Part shown: positions 23,667 to 36,889 of the stretch, piece by piece
Position numbering within the stretch: position 1 is the first letter of the stretch
Layout of the letters: every line of letters begins with the position of its first letter
Source: Campylobacter showae
Lineage (GTDB): Bacteria > Campylobacterota > Campylobacteria > Campylobacterales > Campylobacteraceae
DNA length: 64,000 bases
Direction: 5' to 3'
NCBI RefSeq assembly: GCF_900699785.1
Contig: NZ_LR535679.1
Coordinates: 248,001-312,000, forward strand
Made by a program: the position numbers and the translations under genes
Notes under the pieces: model-generated
Told to the model about the DNA's origin: nothing
Seen by the model: the letters and a program-made list of their open reading frames with translations, nothing else
The model's database searches: none

Positions 23667-26423
23667 ATGGATTACAAAGATACATTATTGCTTCCAAACA
23701 CCGAATTTCCCATGCGCGGCAACCTGCCGGAAAACGAACCCAAACGCTTAAAATCGTGGTTTGACGATAGAAAAATCTACGAAAAAATGAAAGCTAAAAG
23801 GCAAAAAGCCGCCAAAAGCTTCACTCTGCACGACGGCCCTCCCTACGCCAACGGCAACATCCACATCGGACACGCGCTAAACAAAACCCTAAAAGACATC
23901 ATCTTAAAAACGCACTATTTCTTCGGCGAAAACGTGAGATTTACGCCTGGCTGGGACTGCCACGGACTACCGATCGAGCAGCAAGTCGAGGTAAAACTGG
24001 GCGATAAGAAAAAAAGCCTTAGCAAAACGCAAATCCGCGAGCTTTGCCGCGAGCACGCCAGAGAGTTTATCGAGGTGCAAAAGGAGAGCTTTAAACAGCT
24101 AGGCGTCGCCAGCGACTGGGACGACCCGTATCTGACGATGAAATTTAAATTTGAAGCCGAAATTTACAAAACGCTTTGCAAGGTCGCCAAACGCGGACTT
24201 TTGATCGAGCGAAGCAAGCCTGTGTACTGGAGCTGGGCGGCTAGAAGCGCTCTAGCAGAAGCCGAGGTCGAGTACGAGGACAAAGAAGATTACAGCATCT
24301 ACGTAGCCTTTAAGCTAGGCGAGGAAGCCGCCGCAAAAATCGGCGCAAAAGACGCTCGAGCGGTCATCTGGACGACCACGCCTTGGACGCTGCCGGCAAA
24401 CCAAGCCATCTCGCTAAGTCCTAGCGAAATTTACGTTTTAACGGCTGAAAATTTGATATTTGCCAAAGAGATGCTTGGCGAACTAGAAAAAGAAGGGCTA
24501 ACTAAGGGCGAGATTTTAAAAGAATTCGCCTCCGCCGAGCTTGAAAACCTGCACGCGGTAAATCCGCTAAACGGCAGAAAATCGCTATTTATCCTAGGCG
24601 ATCACGTCACGATGGACGGCGGTACGGGTCTAGTACATACCGCTGCCGGACACGGCGAGGATGACTACTACGCGAGCCTAAAATACGGCATCGAAGTCAT
24701 CATGCCAGTCGATGAAGGCGGCCTATACGACGAGACGCTAAAGACGAAAAAGTTATTCCCCGAGGACGTAGTAGACGAGCTAATCGGCATGCATATCTTT
24801 AAAGCCAACGAGAAAATTTTAGAGCTTCTAGGCTCAAATTTGCTAAAAGTTAGTAAATTCGTCCACTCGTATCCGTTTTGCTGGAGGACGCATAAGCCGG
24901 TTATCTACCGCGCTACCAAGCAGTGGTTTATCGCGATGGACGAGCCGAAAATCGAGGGCAAAACGCTACGAGAAGTCGCGCTAAAAGAGCTTGAAAACGT
25001 CAAATTTTACCCTGCAAGCGGCGTAAAAAGGATAGGCTCGATGATAGAAAATCGTCCCGACTGGTGCATCTCGCGCCAACGCGACTGGGGCGTGCCGATA
25101 GCGTTTTTTAGACGCAAGGATACTAAAGAGCCGATATTTGACGATGAAATTTTAGATAACGTCGCGGCGATATTTGAGCAAAAAGGCGCGGACGCGTGGT
25201 GGGATAGCGAGATAAAGGATCTATTGCCGGCAAACTGCAAATACGATCCGCAAAATTTAGAAAAAGTGATGGACATCCTCGACGTTTGGTTTGACAGCGG
25301 ATCGACGTGGGCTGCAGTGCTAAAAAGCGGCGACTACGATGCTGGTAGCTATCCTGCGGATATGTATCTAGAGGGTAGCGATCAGCACAGAGGCTGGTTC
25401 CAAAGCTCGCTACTGCTAAGCTGCGCCGCGCAAGGAAGAGCGCCGTATAGAAGCGTGCTCACGCACGGCTTTACCGTCGATGAAAACGGTCAAAAGATGA
25501 GCAAAAGCAAGGGCAACGTCGTAGCTCCGGCGGACGTCGCTAAAACCTACGGCGTGGAAATTTTACGCCTTTGGGTTGCGCTTAGCGACTACTCCAGCGA
25601 CCTAAAAATCAGCGAAAACATCCTAAAGCAAGTAAGCGAACAATACCGAAAAATACGCAATACGATAAGATTTCTACTAGCCAACGTAAACGATCTAGAA
25701 GACATCGAAACGTCAAATTTCAACATCCTTGACCGCTGGATACTAAGCCGCGCGAAAAAAACATTTGATGAGACCGAAGCAGCGTTTAGAAATTACGACT
25801 TTTCAAAGGGCTTTAGCCTGCTGATGAATTTCTTAAGCGCCGATTTAAGCGGCATATACCTTGATATCTGCAAAGACCGCCTATACTGCGACGCCAAAGA
25901 CAGCGATACGCGCCGCTCGGCTCAAAGCGCCATGGCGCTAATCACAAGAGCGCTCCTACCGCTCATCGCTCCGACTCTAACCTACACCGTGGACGAGGCG
26001 ATGGACTATGCGCCCGAAATCATCAAAAACGGCGCGGCGGACGCATTTGATCTAGAGTATGCGCCGCTAGATTTTGAGTTTAACGTAGACGACGAGTTGC
26101 TAGTAGCTAGCCGCGAGAAGTTTTTCGAGCTAATCGACGTACTCAAAAAAGATAAAAAGATAAAATCAACCCTCGAGCTAGTGCTGCAAACCAGCTCAAA
26201 TTTGATCCTAAGCGAAGACATAAACGAGATCAGCGACTGGTATATGGTTAGCGACGTCCAGAGCCTAGACGGCAACGACAGCCTAGCCGAATTTGACGTC
26301 GGAAACGACAAATTTAAACTCGTTTTATCAACGCGACACAAATGCCCGAGATGTTGGAAATTTACCGCTAAGCACGACGGCGAAACCTGCCCGAGATGCG
26401 AAAAGGTACTAAAAAATGTCTGA
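23667..26423 (+). CDS. ileS: Isoleucyl-tRNA synthetase
   Basis: 918 residues, class I. HIGH motif in [11 protein letters not shown] (about 68-78), the editing domain at about 190-390 ([12 protein letters not shown]), KMSKS in GQKMSKSKG (about 610), and a C-terminal zinc site CPRCWKF...CPRCEKV. Charges tRNA-Ile and edits valine. A -10-like GGATAAAAT lies about 35 bases upstream. The C-terminal end overlaps a 35-residue peptide gene. Confidence 0.97.
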   Translation: MDYKDTLLLPNTEFPMRGNLPENEPKRLKSWFDDRKIYEKMKAKRQKAAKSFTLHDGPPYANGNIHIGHALNKTLKDIILKTHYFFGENVRFTPGWDCHGLPIEQQVEVKLGDKKKSLSKTQIRELCREHAREFIEVQKESFKQLGVASDWDDPYLTMKFKFEAEIYKTLCKVAKRGLLIERSKPVYWSWAARSALAEAEVEYEDKEDYSIYVAFKLGEEAAAKIGAKDARAVIWTTTPWTLPANQAISLSPSEIYVLTAENLIFAKEMLGELEKEGLTKGEILKEFASAELENLHAVNPLNGRKSLFILGDHVTMDGGTGLVHTAAGHGEDDYYASLKYGIEVIMPVDEGGLYDETLKTKKLFPEDVVDELIGMHIFKANEKILELLGSNLLKVSKFVHSYPFCWRTHKPVIYRATKQWFIAMDEPKIEGKTLREVALKELENVKFYPASGVKRIGSMIENRPDWCISRQRDWGVPIAFFRRKDTKEPIFDDEILDNVAAIFEQKGADAWWDSEIKDLLPANCKYDPQNLEKVMDILDVWFDSGSTWAAVLKSGDYDAGSYPADMYLEGSDQHRGWFQSSLLLSCAAQGRAPYRSVLTHGFTVDENGQKMSKSKGNVVAPADVAKTYGVEILRLWVALSDYSSDLKISENILKQVSEQYRKIRNTIRFLLANVNDLEDIETSNFNILDRWILSRAKKTFDETEAAFRNYDFSKGFSLLMNFLSADLSGIYLDICKDRLYCDAKDSDTRRSAQSAMALITRALLPLIAPTLTYTVDEAMDYAPEIIKNGAADAFDLEYAPLDFEFNVDDELLVASREKFFELIDVLKKDKKIKSTLELVLQTSSNLILSEDINEISDWYMVSDVQSLDGNDSLAEFDVGNDKFKLVLSTRHKCPRCWKFTAKHDGETCPRCEKVLKNV

Positions 26424-26519
26424 GCCTATCTCCGCTTGGCTCGTCGCGGCGACCATCGCGGCCATCCTCGCGGTCACAGCCGCGGGTATCGTAGCGGTAA
26501 ATAAATTTAAGGATAAAAA

Positions 26520-26523
<4 letters not shown>
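26416..26523 (+). CDS. 35-residue single-pass membrane peptide (Cj1060c-like)
   Basis: ATG 26416 begins inside the last codons of ileS (8-base overlap) and the stop overlaps the gatA ATG (ATGA at 26520-26523). The peptide [18 protein letters not shown]... has one helix (about residues 7-28) and a lysine-rich tail (NKFKDKK). C. jejuni has a comparable small membrane gene at the same place. The double overlap strongly suggests translation; function unknown. Confidence 0.8.
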
Positions 26524-29330
<2,807 letters not shown>

Positions 29331-29331
<1 letters not shown>

Positions 29332-30431
29332 TGCTAAATTTAAAAACCGGTAAAGTGAAATTTAATGAGCCGCTCTATCTGGAGAGCGGCCGAATTTTAC
29401 CCGAATTTGAGCTCGCTTACGAAACATACGGCGAGCTAAACGAGGATAAAAGCAACATCATAGTCGTCTGTCATGCGCTAACCGGTAGCCACCATGCCGC
29501 AGGCAGATACGAAAACGAGCAGAAATTCGGCTGGTGGGACGCGCTAGTGGGCGATGGCAAGGGCATAGATACGAGCAAATTTTTCGTCATCTGCGTAAAT
29601 ATCCTCGGCTCGAATTTCGGCTCGACAAATCCGCTCAGTATCGAAAAAAGCACTGGCAAGCAGTATCGTTTGCGCTTTCCGGTGCTAACCATCAGCGACG
29701 TCGTAAAAGCGCAGATGAGGCTTTTTGAGCACCTGGGTATCGAGCGCGCGCATGCGGTCGTGGGCGGCAGTCTAGGCGGTATGCAAGCACTTTGCTTTGC
29801 GATCGAGTTTCCAAATTTCGCCAAAAACGTCATCATCCTAGCCAGTACCTATCAATGCAAGGCCTGGGCGATCGCGTTTAACAAAATCGCGATCGAGGGC
29901 ATCCTGCGCGATCCTGGTTTCAAAGACGGCCAGTACGACGAAAACGACATTGCCGCGCAGGGACTAACCGGCATGGCGCTAGGACGCATGGCTGGACACA
30001 TCAGCTTTCTCTCGCCTAGCTCCATGGACTCCAAATTCGGCCGCAACTACGTCGAAACCGACGGTCTTTACGAGCTTACGGGGAGGTTTCAGGTCGATCG
30101 CTATATGGAGTACAACGGCCGCGGCTTTCCCAAGCGCTTCGATCCGCTGAGCTACCTTTACATCGTAAAGATGATGAATATCTTTGACTGCACGCGCCAC
30201 TACGACGACCTAGCGCACGCTCTTTCGCCCATTTGCGCCAAGGTTACGCTTATAGCATTTAGCGGCGATATGCTATTTCCGTCAAGCTGCATGCGCAAGA
30301 TGTACGAGACGCTACGCGACATCGGCAAAGAGTGCGACTACCACGAGATAGACAGCGACTACGGCCACGACGCGTTTTTGGTCGAAGTAGATAAATTTGA
30401 AAAAATCATAAAAAAGGTCTTAGATGAGTGA
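29331..30431 (+). CDS. metX: Homoserine O-acetyltransferase
   Basis: 366 residues, alpha/beta hydrolase fold. Oxyanion region CHALTGSHHAAG, nucleophile elbow VVGGSLGGMQAL (Ser about 145), acid FSGDMLFPSS and His in DSDYGHDAFLVE. Acetylates homoserine from acetyl-CoA for methionine synthesis. GTG start overlaps the guaB stop; the end overlaps xseB by 8 bases. Confidence 0.93.
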
Positions 30432-30618
30432 AAATTTAAGTGAGGATTTTGAGAGCAAACTCGCCAAAGCAAATGAAATTTTAAAACAGCTCGGCGATGA
30501 AAATTTAAGTTTGGAGCAAAGCGTCAAGCTGCACAAAGAGGGCAAAAAGCTACTCGAGGAAGCAGACAAAATCCTACAAAACGCAAAGCTAGTCGTAAAG
30601 GACGCGGACGATGAGTAG
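30424..30618 (+). CDS. xseB: Exodeoxyribonuclease VII small subunit
   Basis: 64 residues, all helical. FESKLAKANEILKQLGDENLSLEQSVKLHKEG fits the XseB family. Partner of XseA in single-strand DNA degradation; xseA is not here. Coupled on both sides by short overlaps. Confidence 0.88.
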   Translation: MSENLSEDFESKLAKANEILKQLGDENLSLEQSVKLHKEGKKLLEEADKILQNAKLVVKDADDE

Positions 30619-31417
30619 CGCAGCCGTTTGCGCCTTACAGCTACCGACGCAGCCCATGAGCGAGTCGCGGCTAGATTATTATTTTAGGATTTGCGCGGGC
30701 GAAGGCGCTAGGCTCGTGGTGCTCGGAGAGTACGTGCTAAACAGCTTTTTTAAAGAGCTAGAGCTCATGCCAAAAAGCCTCGTCAAAGAGCAAAGCGAGC
30801 GCAAAAAGCACGCGCTTGTGGCGATGGCGCAAAAATACAATCTCGAAATCCTAGCCCCGCTAGTGTTACCCAAAGGCAAAGGCTTCGTCAAGGTCGCGGC
30901 GAGATTTAGCCCTGCGTCCTCGCGCTTTTACGAGCAGCAGATCCTTATGCCCTACCCGCACTGGAACGAGGCGAAATTTTTTGCTAACAAAGATGAGGGC
31001 GAGCTAAATTTACCCGTCTTTAGTTACGAGAAATTTAAAATCGGCGCGATGTTTGGCTTTGAGGCGCATTTTGACGCGGCGTGGGCGTATATGGCGCGCA
31101 AGAAAGTCGATGCCGTCGTGGTTCCCACTGCTTGCACGTTTTTTAGCGAGACGCGCTGGGAGGAGCTGCTAAAAACCCGCGCCTTTACAAACAACGTCTA
31201 CGTCCTGCGCGTAAACCGAGTCGGCAACCACAAAGCCGCAAGCGGCGAGCAGTGGAGCTTTTACGGCGATTCAATGCTCATTAGCCCCTTTGGCGAGGTG
31301 GTTTCGCGCCTAGGCAAAAACGAAGAGATGATGGTAGCAAAACTCGAAAAAACCGAACTTGCACAAGCTAGACACCTATGGGGATTTTCTCAAATTTTAA
31401 ACAAAAGACTGGGCTAA
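30611..31417 (+). CDS. Carbon-nitrogen hydrolase (nitrilase superfamily)
   Basis: 268 residues. The catalytic triad appears as Glu in VVLGEYVLNSF (about 40), Lys in PHWNEAKFF (about 120) and Cys in VVPTACTFFSETRWEELL (about 175). Probable cytoplasmic amidase; substrate unknown. Last gene of the ileS-to-nitrilase run. Two terminator hairpins follow. Confidence 0.85.
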   Translation: MSSAAVCALQLPTQPMSESRLDYYFRICAGEGARLVVLGEYVLNSFFKELELMPKSLVKEQSERKKHALVAMAQKYNLEILAPLVLPKGKGFVKVAARFSPASSRFYEQQILMPYPHWNEAKFFANKDEGELNLPVFSYEKFKIGAMFGFEAHFDAAWAYMARKKVDAVVVPTACTFFSETRWEELLKTRAFTNNVYVLRVNRVGNHKAASGEQWSFYGDSMLISPFGEVVSRLGKNEEMMVAKLEKTELAQARHLWGFSQILNKRLG

Positions 31418-31430
31418 ATTTAATTTTTAG

Positions 31431-31463
31431 GCGGCAAACCTAATCAAATTTGCCGCTCTTTTT
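31431..31463 (+). terminator. Intrinsic terminator after the nitrilase gene
   Basis: GCGGCAAA (31431-31438) pairs with TTTGCCGC (31449-31456), followed by TCTTTTT. A second similar arrangement sits at 31561-31623 (AGCGGCA with TGCCGCT, then CTTTTT), apparently a duplicated terminator. The rest of the 466-bp spacer to 31883 is AT-rich without a gene. Confidence 0.75.
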
Positions 31464-31883
31464 CCTGCAAATTTTGCCTAACCGTTGAATTTATCTTGAT
31501 TTGTCGCGCTTTTTAGACCATAAACTTATCTGGCTTTTATCGACGATAAAAATTTATTTTAGCGGCAAATTTGACCAAACCTGCCTTTTCTAACGTTAAA
31601 TTTTACAATGTGCCGCTCTTTTTCACGAAACTATATGTCGCTAGATATAAACCTCGCAATAATTTGTTTTAATTTCTAAATTTAGTTTGAGATACTTTCA
31701 CTAAATAAACCTATAAAAATTTCTTTATGTCATCAGAAAATAAAACCAAAAAGTAAAATCATAAAAAATCATAGAGTAAATTTAAATTTAGCAAAACAGT
31801 CAAATTTTACTAAAGCATGCCAAAGGTTACAAAATTTGACGCAAAACCGTAAAAATACTAAATTAGGCTCGGCCTCGTCAAAT

Positions 31884-33161
31884 TTACCCCCTCCAAGCAT
31901 TACCAAAATAGGTTAAAAATCGGTTTTTGCCGTCAGAGTACTCGTATCTCATCTCGCAGCCGTGGCGGACGAAAATTTGATTTGCGATGTAGAGCCCAAG
32001 GCCTAGTCCCGAGTTTGCCAGCTGGGTTTTGCGGTTAAAGGCTTTGGTAAAATTTAGCCTCTCTTCCTCGATCCTCTCACCGCTGCTAGCCACTACGAAG
32101 CAATCCTGGCGTATTTGCAGTAAAACCGCGTCTTTTGAGTATTTTAGCGCGTTATCGAGCAGGTTTTTCATTGCCGTAGCAAATAGCTCAAAGTCTACGC
32201 TTAAAATCGGCGTCCGTCCAGCCGTATCCACCTTGACGCGCTCTTTGTCCTGCGCAAAAAGTAGATCCATCGCATGGTCGGCGACGTCGATGAGACGGTA
32301 TTCGTTTTTGTTTAGTCGCCACTCGTCGGAGCTAAGTTTTTCAAGCTTGACGATCTCGCTCAGAACAAGTTCTTGACGCGTGAAAATTTGCTTTAGATCG
32401 TCCTTAAATTCCTCATCTTTTATGATGCCGGATATTATCTTGCCCTTCATTACCGGCGTTCGAAGCTCGTGCAGAATATTGCGCAAAAACAGCTCTCTGG
32501 CCTCTTTTATATTGTTTATCTTTTGCATCGTGAGGTTAAATTCCTGCGCTATTTCGCCAAGCTCGTCGCGACCGCCCACGTCGATGCTTTTTCGCGAGCC
32601 GGCGCCCACGGCTCTGATTTGTTTTTTTAGATTTCTTAGACCCAAGAGTTTTTTCATTAGCACGATAAAAAAGCCGATCGTCACGGCATTTATCGTGCCC
32701 GCTACCGTCCAAAATCTAGCCATCGAGAGCTCTTTTGTATTTTCTAGCGCGGCGATATTGTTTGCCGGCATTATCTCGCCGTAGTCGTCCGTTTCTATGC
32801 CGGCTTTAAACATCAAATTTAAGATTGATCTATGAGACGAGTTGATATCTCTAGGTACGTAGTACAGCTTCTGGTTATACTCGATCATGTCGCAATACGT
32901 ATCTTGCAGTATTTTTACACCGCCTTTTCTTATCTCGTCGTTTGACTCGTCGGCATATTTTAAATTTATCTCTTTTAGCGACTCAACGATGTGCTCGCCG
33001 CCCTCGGCCCTGATGTGCATACCCAACATAAATCTCTGAAACACCGAATACTCAAGCTCCTCAAGAGTGCGCTTATGCTCGGCAAAAAAAGTTACGTTGA
33101 TAACTAGCATCGTAACGGCAAACAAGAACGAGATTAAATTTACGATAGAGAGCTTAAGCAT
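31884..33161 (-). CDS. racS: ArsS/RacS-type sensor histidine kinase
   Basis: 425 residues. One helix near the N-terminus (about 5-28), a periplasmic domain of about 130 residues, a second helix (about 150-172), a HAMP-like linker, H-box FLRNILHELRTPVMKG (His about 233), N-box NLLDNALKYS, G2 box GLGLGLYIANQI. The overall architecture and H-box surroundings fit the epsilonproteobacterial ArsS/RacS kinases, which respond to acid or oxygen/alternative electron acceptors. It overlaps the regulator gene by 8 bases. Placement next to a respiratory reductase favours RacS; the symbol is tentative. Confidence 0.8.
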   Translation of the reverse strand: MLKLSIVNLISFLFAVTMLVINVTFFAEHKRTLEELEYSVFQRFMLGMHIRAEGGEHIVESLKEINLKYADESNDEIRKGGVKILQDTYCDMIEYNQKLYYVPRDINSSHRSILNLMFKAGIETDDYGEIMPANNIAALENTKELSMARFWTVAGTINAVTIGFFIVLMKKLLGLRNLKKQIRAVGAGSRKSIDVGGRDELGEIAQEFNLTMQKINNIKEARELFLRNILHELRTPVMKGKIISGIIKDEEFKDDLKQIFTRQELVLSEIVKLEKLSSDEWRLNKNEYRLIDVADHAMDLLFAQDKERVKVDTAGRTPILSVDFELFATAMKNLLDNALKYSKDAVLLQIRQDCFVVASSGERIEEERLNFTKAFNRKTQLANSGLGLGLYIANQIFVRHGCEMRYEYSDGKNRFLTYFGNAWRG

Positions 33162-33825
33162 TTATAAATTTATACCCCACGCCGCGCACCGAGTGGATAA
33201 AGCGCGGATTTTTCGGATCGTCGCCGATCTTTTGTCTGATACGTCCTACGATGACGTCTATACTCTTTATCCCGCTTTGAAATTTGACGGAGTCGATGTT
33301 TAAAAGCAGATCCTCGCGCGAGATTACAAATCCCTCTCGTTCAAACAAAAATGCGAATATATCGTACTCTGCGCGAGCTAAATTTATCTCTACGCCATCT
33401 TTTTTAAGCGCGTGTTTATCTTTGTCCAAAGTAAAAATTTTACCGCTTGGTTGATCTTGCAGTCCTCGGCGAAGTATCGCTCGTATCCTAAAAGCAAGCT
33501 CGACGGGTTCATAAGGCTTAGCCAGATAATCATCCGCTCCAAGCTTAAATCCTTGAACTTTATCTAAAGTTTCAGATCTAGCTGAGGAAATGATAATAGG
33601 AAGCGTCGGATGCGTCTTTCGCACTTGTTCGCACACCTCAAACCCGTCCATATCCGGCAAAGATAGATCAAGTACCAAAGCATCGTATTTTAGCCCATTT
33701 TCTAGGATTTTTAGCCCTTCCAGAGGATTAAACGCCATCGTCGTCTCTATTCCCTCAAGCTCAAGCATTCTAGCTAGTAGCTTTGCTAGCTGTTCGTCAT
33801 CTTCTATCAATAAAATTCTTATCAT
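33154..33825 (-). CDS. racR: ArsR/RacR-type response regulator
   Basis: 223 residues from ATG 33825. Receiver: IEDDEQLAKLLA, phospho-acceptor in ALVLDLSLPDMDG (about 53), ADDYLAKPYEPVEL (Lys about 104). Winged helix at 130-223 with IDVIVGRIRQKIG. A frame reaching 33900 adds 25 residues absent from the family. The -10 TATAAT ends only 6 bases before this ATG, so the mRNA may be leaderless. Partner of the overlapping kinase gene. In C. jejuni RacRS controls fumarate-related and electron-acceptor genes; here a reductase gene diverges from it. Confidence 0.85.
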   Translation of the reverse strand: MIRILLIEDDEQLAKLLARMLELEGIETTMAFNPLEGLKILENGLKYDALVLDLSLPDMDGFEVCEQVRKTHPTLPIIISSARSETLDKVQGFKLGADDYLAKPYEPVELAFRIRAILRRGLQDQPSGKIFTLDKDKHALKKDGVEINLARAEYDIFAFLFEREGFVISREDLLLNIDSVKFQSGIKSIDVIVGRIRQKIGDDPKNPRFIHSVRGVGYKFINA

Positions 33826-33855
33826 AGCGCAATTATAGCAATAACTTCGCGCTAT
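33824..33855 (-). promoter_or_regulatory. Promoter and palindrome at the racR start
   Basis: TATAAT at 33832-33837 (minus) is 6 bases from the racR ATG. Perfect 7-bp inverted repeats ATAGCGC (33824-33830) and GCGCTAT (33849-33855) flank it. Suggests a leaderless transcript and an autoregulatory site. Confidence 0.5.
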
Positions 33856-34029
33856 AGCCTTAAATTTTGAACTAAATTTAAAATTTAAGTTTGTTACCAA
33901 GAATTTACCGTATTTGAGTTTACAAAGTGATATGATTTCATCATTACAAAAAAACGAAACGGCCCAAAACCGCTTCTAGACGGCGTCGCTCGAAATAGAG
34001 CCAACAAGCAAAAATCAAAAGGAGACAAA

Positions 34030-35559
34030 ATGCAAAACTCAAGAAGAAGTTTTTTAAAAATGAGCATGGCAGGAGCTGGCGCGCTAGCTCTTAGCAGCGT
34101 AAACGCTAATGCTACGTCAAACGAAAAAGACGTCAAATTTGACGAAGAGTACGACGTCGTCATCGTAGGAACAGGTTTTGCGGGCTTGGCTGCGGCTATC
34201 AAGGCCAGCGAGCGCGGCAAAAAAGTTCTAATCCTAGAAAAAATGGGACGCGCAGGCGGTAATAGCGTAATCAACGGCGGAAACATGGCGGCTCCTATGA
34301 ATAAATTCCAAGTTGCTCAAGGCATTAAAGACAGTAAAGAGATCTTTATCGCAGATGCCGTTAAAGACGGACTCGGACTAAACCACACCGAGCTACTTGG
34401 CACGATGTTTGACCGCAGCAACGACGCTGTAAATTTACTGATTAGCTGCGGCGCGGACTTCCTTGAAAGGCTTATTTTTGAAAGCGGCCACAGCGTAGCT
34501 AGAAGCTTGCAAACATCAAACGGCTCAGGATCCGGCTATGTCCAACCTATGCTAAACAAACTAAAAGACGATCCAAACGTTACGATAAAAACTAGAGCCA
34601 AATTTGATGAATTAGTACTAGACGACAGCGGCCGCGTCGTGGGCGTTATCGGTAGAGAGGATTATAAATTTGACGCTAAACTCTTTAGCGACGACCTTGA
34701 GAACAAATCTGGCGAAAAGAAAGCGTATAAGGCAAAAAGCGGCGTATTGCTCGCTGCGGGCGGCTTTGGACGCGACTTGTGGTACCGCCAGATCCAAGAT
34801 CCTCGCATCGTACCTACCATCGACAGCACTAACCACCCTGGCTCATCTGCGGGCGCGATGCTACAAGCCACCAAAATCGGTGCCGTAACGCTCCAGACCT
34901 CATGGATTCAGTTTTTACCTTACTGCTCGCCGGACGAAAAAGGCTTTGGTGCGGCGGTAAACTTCACCAACCACTGCTGCAACACCTACGGCATCACGGT
35001 TAATCCAAAAACCGGCGAACGCTTCATGAACGAGCACGCAGGACGTAAAATCAAAGCCGACGCATGCTTTGCCGTCATCGGTAAAGAGGAAAACTATCCG
35101 GTAAATATCTGCGACTCTCAAGCCGTCGCCGCGCAAAACCCGATCTATACGTCAAGACCTCTTGAAATCGGCGTCATTTGGAAATTTGACACTATCGACG
35201 CGCTTGCGGCACATTTTAAAATCCCTGCCGACAAGCTAAAAGCTACGATTGCTAAGTATAACGAAGGCGTGAAAGCAGGCAAAGACGAATTTGGCAAACC
35301 GGTATCTAAACTAAACGGCATCGACGTATCAAAGGCGCCGTTCTATGCTAGCCGAACCATGCCGAAAGTTCACCATACTTGCGGCGGTTTAGAGATAAAT
35401 ACCAAAGCTCAGGTTATCTCTCTAGATACCCACGAGCCGATTCCTGGCCTCTTTGCTGCGGGCGAGATCACCGGCGGCGTACACGGAGCCAGTAGGCTTG
35501 GAACGTATGCGATATTAGATTGCATGGTGTTTGGAATGATAGCTGGAGAGAATATCTAA
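34030..35559 (+). CDS. Tat-exported FAD-dependent reductase (fumarate/urocanate/methacrylate reductase type)
   Basis: 509 residues. Twin-arginine signal NSRRSFLKMSMAGAGALAL, FAD-binding YDVVIVGTGFAGLAAAIKA (about 43-61), the substrate loop GERFMNEHAGRK with the Arg that serves as acid in flavocytochrome c3, HHTCGGLEINTKAQV and the C-terminal GLFAAGEITGGVHGASRLG. This is the periplasmic soluble fumarate-reductase flavoprotein family without the heme domain. It would take electrons from the cytochromes encoded downstream. The arrangement is like the Wolinella fcc genes. Substrate unknown: fumarate, methacrylate, urocanate and related enoates are possible. The AGGAGAC RBS is good. Confidence 0.88.
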   Translation: MQNSRRSFLKMSMAGAGALALSSVNANATSNEKDVKFDEEYDVVIVGTGFAGLAAAIKASERGKKVLILEKMGRAGGNSVINGGNMAAPMNKFQVAQGIKDSKEIFIADAVKDGLGLNHTELLGTMFDRSNDAVNLLISCGADFLERLIFESGHSVARSLQTSNGSGSGYVQPMLNKLKDDPNVTIKTRAKFDELVLDDSGRVVGVIGREDYKFDAKLFSDDLENKSGEKKAYKAKSGVLLAAGGFGRDLWYRQIQDPRIVPTIDSTNHPGSSAGAMLQATKIGAVTLQTSWIQFLPYCSPDEKGFGAAVNFTNHCCNTYGITVNPKTGERFMNEHAGRKIKADACFAVIGKEENYPVNICDSQAVAAQNPIYTSRPLEIGVIWKFDTIDALAAHFKIPADKLKATIAKYNEGVKAGKDEFGKPVSKLNGIDVSKAPFYASRTMPKVHHTCGGLEINTKAQVISLDTHEPIPGLFAAGEITGGVHGASRLGTYAILDCMVFGMIAGENI

Positions 35560-35566
35560 TCTCGCA

Positions 35567-35588
35567 GGGAGGCTGCGCCTCCCTTTTG
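35567..35588 (+). terminator. Hairpin after the flavoprotein gene
   Basis: GGGAGGC-TGC-GCCTCCC followed by TTTTGCG. Probably a partial terminator that sets a higher level of flavoprotein than of the cytochromes. Confidence 0.6.
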
Positions 35589-35765
35589 CGATCAAGCTCC
35601 ATCCTGTTGGAGTCCCGTACTAAAGAGTAAGATCGCTACTCGCGATCCAATTCGTATCGCAGGCCAAATTTAAGATTAAAGTCTAGAATTCGGCTTGCGG
35701 TACTTTTAAATTTGAAGCCGAATTTGCAGTTAAATTTGCAAACTAGGCATCCGAAAGGAATTCGC

Positions 35766-36206
35766 ATGAAACATAAAGCGTTTCTCGCCTTGTGCGCATC
35801 TATGCTGCTATGCTCTTTTGCATTTAGCGCAGGAACCCCAAGCGCAAAGATAACGTCTTTAGTCGATCTTAACGTCACCGATGAACTGCGAGCCAAACAC
35901 CCGCTAAAGCCTCATCACGAAAAGCTAAGCTTCACCTGTCTTGATTGTCACGAAGGACAAGGAAACGACGCTAGTAAATTTAAATCTATCGGCGATAAAG
36001 GCTGTTTATCCTGTCACGGCGACAAGAAAAAGATAGCTAAAAGACTAGAATACATGGATCTGCTAAAAGCAAATCCCCACAACTCGGTTCACGACGGCCC
36101 TACGCTATACTGCGACGAGTGCCACAACGAGCATAAAAAATCAACCAATATGTGCACGGAGTGCCACGAACACGAAGTTCCGCAATGGATGGGGGTAACG
36201 CCATGA
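35766..36206 (+). CDS. Periplasmic tetraheme cytochrome c
   Basis: 146 residues: signal peptide (MKHKAFLALCASMLLCSFAFSA), then four CxxCH heme sites (CLDCH, CLSCH, CDECH, CTECH) and several other His for axial ligation. It resembles the heme domain of flavocytochrome c3 and small tetraheme cytochromes, here as a separate subunit. Expected to pass electrons from the membrane cytochrome to the flavoprotein. AAAGGAATTCGC precedes the ATG. Coupled to the next gene by ATGA. Confidence 0.9.
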   Translation: MKHKAFLALCASMLLCSFAFSAGTPSAKITSLVDLNVTDELRAKHPLKPHHEKLSFTCLDCHEGQGNDASKFKSIGDKGCLSCHGDKKKIAKRLEYMDLLKANPHNSVHDGPTLYCDECHNEHKKSTNMCTECHEHEVPQWMGVTP

Positions 36207-36874
36207 AAATTTCAAAGAAAGTACTAGCGCTTATTATATTAGTAAGCGGCATTATAGGGTTTTTAGTCGTACTTCCCGTGCATTACGCCCTAGAAGAAAC
36301 TAGCGGAGAGAAGTTTTGCGTAGTATGCCACGAGATGGATCCTATGGTTATAGCTTATAGTAGCGACGTACATAGCGGCAAAGGCAAAAGCGGAGTAAGG
36401 GCTAAATGCGTAGACTGCCACATACCTCACGACAACCTAGCCAAATACGTCCTAGTTAAAGCTAAAAACGGACTAATGGAGGGATATATTCATTTCTTTA
36501 AAGATCCGGAGGCTATAGACTGGCATAAAAACAGAGAGAAAAGAGAGCACTTCGTATTTGACAACGGTTGCGTTAGCTGCCATACGAATTTGGTAGACAA
36601 TAAACTAACAAGCCCGCAAGCTCAAAAGATGCACGCTCACTATCAAAGCTTGCTAAATACGGATAAGCAACTAACCTGCGCTAGCTGTCACGCCGAGGTA
36701 GGCCACAGCGGGCTAAACAATATGCTAAACTACTGGAAGCCTGAATACAAAATCTACGAAAAGAAAGCCGCAATCAAAAAAGAAGAGATAAAGAAGGCTT
36801 ATTTCGGGGAGGATTACGTAGCGCCGAAAGTAGAAAAAACAGAAACTACGGCGGATAAAAACGCGACTAAGTAA
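36203..36874 (+). CDS. NapC/NrfH-type membrane tetraheme quinol dehydrogenase
   Basis: 223 residues from ATG 36203 (an upstream frame overlaps the previous gene and is not used). One N-terminal helix (about 8-28) anchors it, then four CxxCH sites (CVVCH, CVDCH, CVSCH, CASCH). It would oxidise menaquinol and feed the periplasmic tetraheme cytochrome. A lysine-rich tail (residues about 185-223) is an extension. A terminator hairpin follows. Confidence 0.9.
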   Translation: MKISKKVLALIILVSGIIGFLVVLPVHYALEETSGEKFCVVCHEMDPMVIAYSSDVHSGKGKSGVRAKCVDCHIPHDNLAKYVLVKAKNGLMEGYIHFFKDPEAIDWHKNREKREHFVFDNGCVSCHTNLVDNKLTSPQAQKMHAHYQSLLNTDKQLTCASCHAEVGHSGLNNMLNYWKPEYKIYEKKAAIKKEEIKKAYFGEDYVAPKVEKTETTADKNATK

Positions 36875-36889
36875 AATTTCCTAAATTTA

